64,000 nt of DNA from Bacteroidota bacterium. Lineage in GTDB: Bacteria; Bacteroidota; Bacteroidia; UBA4408. The first letter of the stretch is position 1; each line of letters begins with the position of its first letter. Of this stretch, positions 63,288 to 64,000 are shown in pieces. A model generated the notes under the pieces. The model was not told the DNA's origin, did no database searches, and worked only from the letters and a program-made list of their open reading frames with translations. Location of the stretch: the NCBI GenBank assembly GCA_016721765.1, contig JADKHO010000004.1:806001-870000 (forward strand), given 5' to 3'. The position numbers and the translations under genes are program-made.

Positions 63288-63470
63288 ATGAAAACTAATC
63301 GACCTCTCATTATTGCCACTTTTGTTTTATTACTCTCCTCCGGAAATTTTTCTCGCTTAAGCGGAACAGAATGCGTGCGTCCGGTGGTAATGATTACTTT
63401 GCTCACCATGGGTGCTGCAGTAGCTATCATTTTTCAAGAATTAATTAAACGCTATAAAGAAAAACAATAA
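63288..63470 (+). CDS. 60-residue membrane protein of unknown function
   Basis: ATG 63288 to TAA. Two hydrophobic segments: LIIATFVLLLSS near the N-terminus, and VVMITLLTMGAAVAIIFQELI, then a basic end IKRYKEKQ. It starts with a basic MKTNRP. A longer frame from 63255 lies inside the end of the previous gene and is unlikely. It precedes the adenine deaminase gene by 3 nt, so they are probably cotranscribed. No family recognised. Confidence 0.6.
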   Translation: MKTNRPLIIATFVLLLSSGNFSRLSGTECVRPVVMITLLTMGAAVAIIFQELIKRYKEKQ

Positions 63471-63473
63471 TAA

Positions 63474-64000
63474 ATGGCGGAACTAACTTTTCAGCTCAAG
63501 GCCAACCTCGTAGACATTAAAAGCGAAACCATTTATCCTGCGCACATTAGTGTTACCAATGGCTTGATATCCAACATTGAAAAAATTAGCGAAACTCCGG
63601 AAACATATATACTGCCCGGATTTGTGGATGCGCATGTGCACGTGGAAAGCAGTATGCTTACCCCTTGCCAATTTGCACGTTTGGCGGTAATGCACGGCAC
63701 TGTAGCTACCATCAGCGACCCGCATGAAATCGGCAATGTATTGGGAATTGAAGGGGTAGAATACATGATTGAAAATGGGAAACAAGTACCCTTTAAATTT
63801 TATTTCGGTGCACCTTCTTGCGTGCCTGCAACAACCTTTGAAACAGCCGGTGCTATTATAAATGCAGCCGATATTGAAAAGCTTTTTCAACGCGACGAAA
63901 TCGTTTACCTTGCAGAGATGATGAATTGGCCGGGTGTGTTAAATGGCGACAGTGTGGTCTTAGAAAAAATTGCACTTGCCAAAAAATACAACAAACAAGT
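63474..64000 (+). CDS. ade: Adenine deaminase, 3'-truncated by the window edge
   Basis: Hydrolyses adenine to hypoxanthine and ammonia. The visible part is 175 codons from ATG 63474, with no stop before the edge. Metal-binding PGFVDAHVHVESSM (residues ~55-68) belongs to the amidohydrolase superfamily. Further conserved parts are GTVATISDPHEIGNVLG, YMIENG, FYFGAPSCVPATTFETAGA and LAEMMNWPGVLNGD. The last three patterns are characteristic of the adenine deaminase branch rather than imidazolonepropionase or dihydroorotase. It starts 3 nt after the small membrane protein gene. Confidence 0.93.
   Translation, partial: MAELTFQLKANLVDIKSETIYPAHISVTNGLISNIEKISETPETYILPGFVDAHVHVESSMLTPCQFARLAVMHGTVATISDPHEIGNVLGIEGVEYMIENGKQVPFKFYFGAPSCVPATTFETAGAIINAADIEKLFQRDEIVYLAEMMNWPGVLNGDSVVLEKIALAKKYNKQ

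Overview
The window is an AT-rich chromosomal segment of a Bacteroidota bacterium. The evidence is type IX secretion components (a plug protein, a C25 sortase and its PorV-type partner), a fused SecD-SecF, an alpha/beta-fused TPP dehydrogenase E1, a DUF5686/CarboxypepD_reg outer-membrane protein, a BlaB-like subclass B1 metallo-beta-lactamase, and promoters of the Bacteroidota type (TAnnTTTG -7 box, in one case with TTG about 20 nt upstream). Menaquinone is probably made by the futalosine route (mqnE). I see no rRNA, tRNA, phage, transposon or CRISPR array. Both ends cut genes: a cysteine desulfurase on the left and an adenine deaminase on the right.

Layout. 1-5.4 kb: cysteine desulfurase, a small helical protein, mqnE-tsaE, a 0.4-kb hairpin-rich tandem repeat, alanine dehydrogenase with a full promoter, and a membrane-anchored DUF4258 protein. 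5.6-8.7 kb: envelope proteins and the B1 metallo-beta-lactamase. 8.8-13.3 kb: hisS, a crotonase-family gene and the fused E1. 13.3-20.1 kb, minus strand: plsY, a 1495-residue exported protein of unknown function, prmA and tpiA. 20.3-30.6 kb: a GT4 glycosyltransferase, the T9SS plug and apaG, facing a minus-strand unit of porV-like, a very long porU-like sortase and a gene with class I terpenoid-synthase-like aspartate motifs. 30.7-38.9 kb: two membrane proteins, pssA-purS, DUF5686-lptB, pdxH and yqgE. 38.9-48.5 kb, minus strand: aminotransferase IV, rhomboid, a DUF952-DinB fusion, prolyl oligopeptidase, a secreted papain-like protein, GNAT, pabA/trpG and secDF. 48.6-52.3 kb: a pseudouridine synthase, an orphan response regulator, a DUF218 protein, a 42-residue membrane protein and a YitT protein.

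52.4-56.7 kb is the most distinctive region. It looks like a compact exopolysaccharide locus: a TPR/beta-barrel YaiO-like secretin candidate, a processive GT2 synthase and a membrane-anchored GH26 hydrolase, with coding regions overlapping by 17 and 4 nt. As sequenced, the first gene carries an in-frame TAA and the third a one-base frameshift in an A-run. The locus is followed by nine 53-bp tandem repeats. 57.3-60.8 kb is a cytochrome oxidase assembly and subunit operon (ctaB, two subunit-III-type proteins, subunit IV, SCO). The right end holds a P-loop kinase, a large membrane protein split by a frameshift in an A7 run, a 60-residue membrane protein and adenine deaminase.

Most of the window is ordinary core metabolism. 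The points that deserve a second look are the broken polysaccharide locus, the two tandem-repeat arrays of different architecture, the terpenoid-synthase-like gene in the sortase operon, the three reading-frame lesions, and several small or fused proteins of unknown function.
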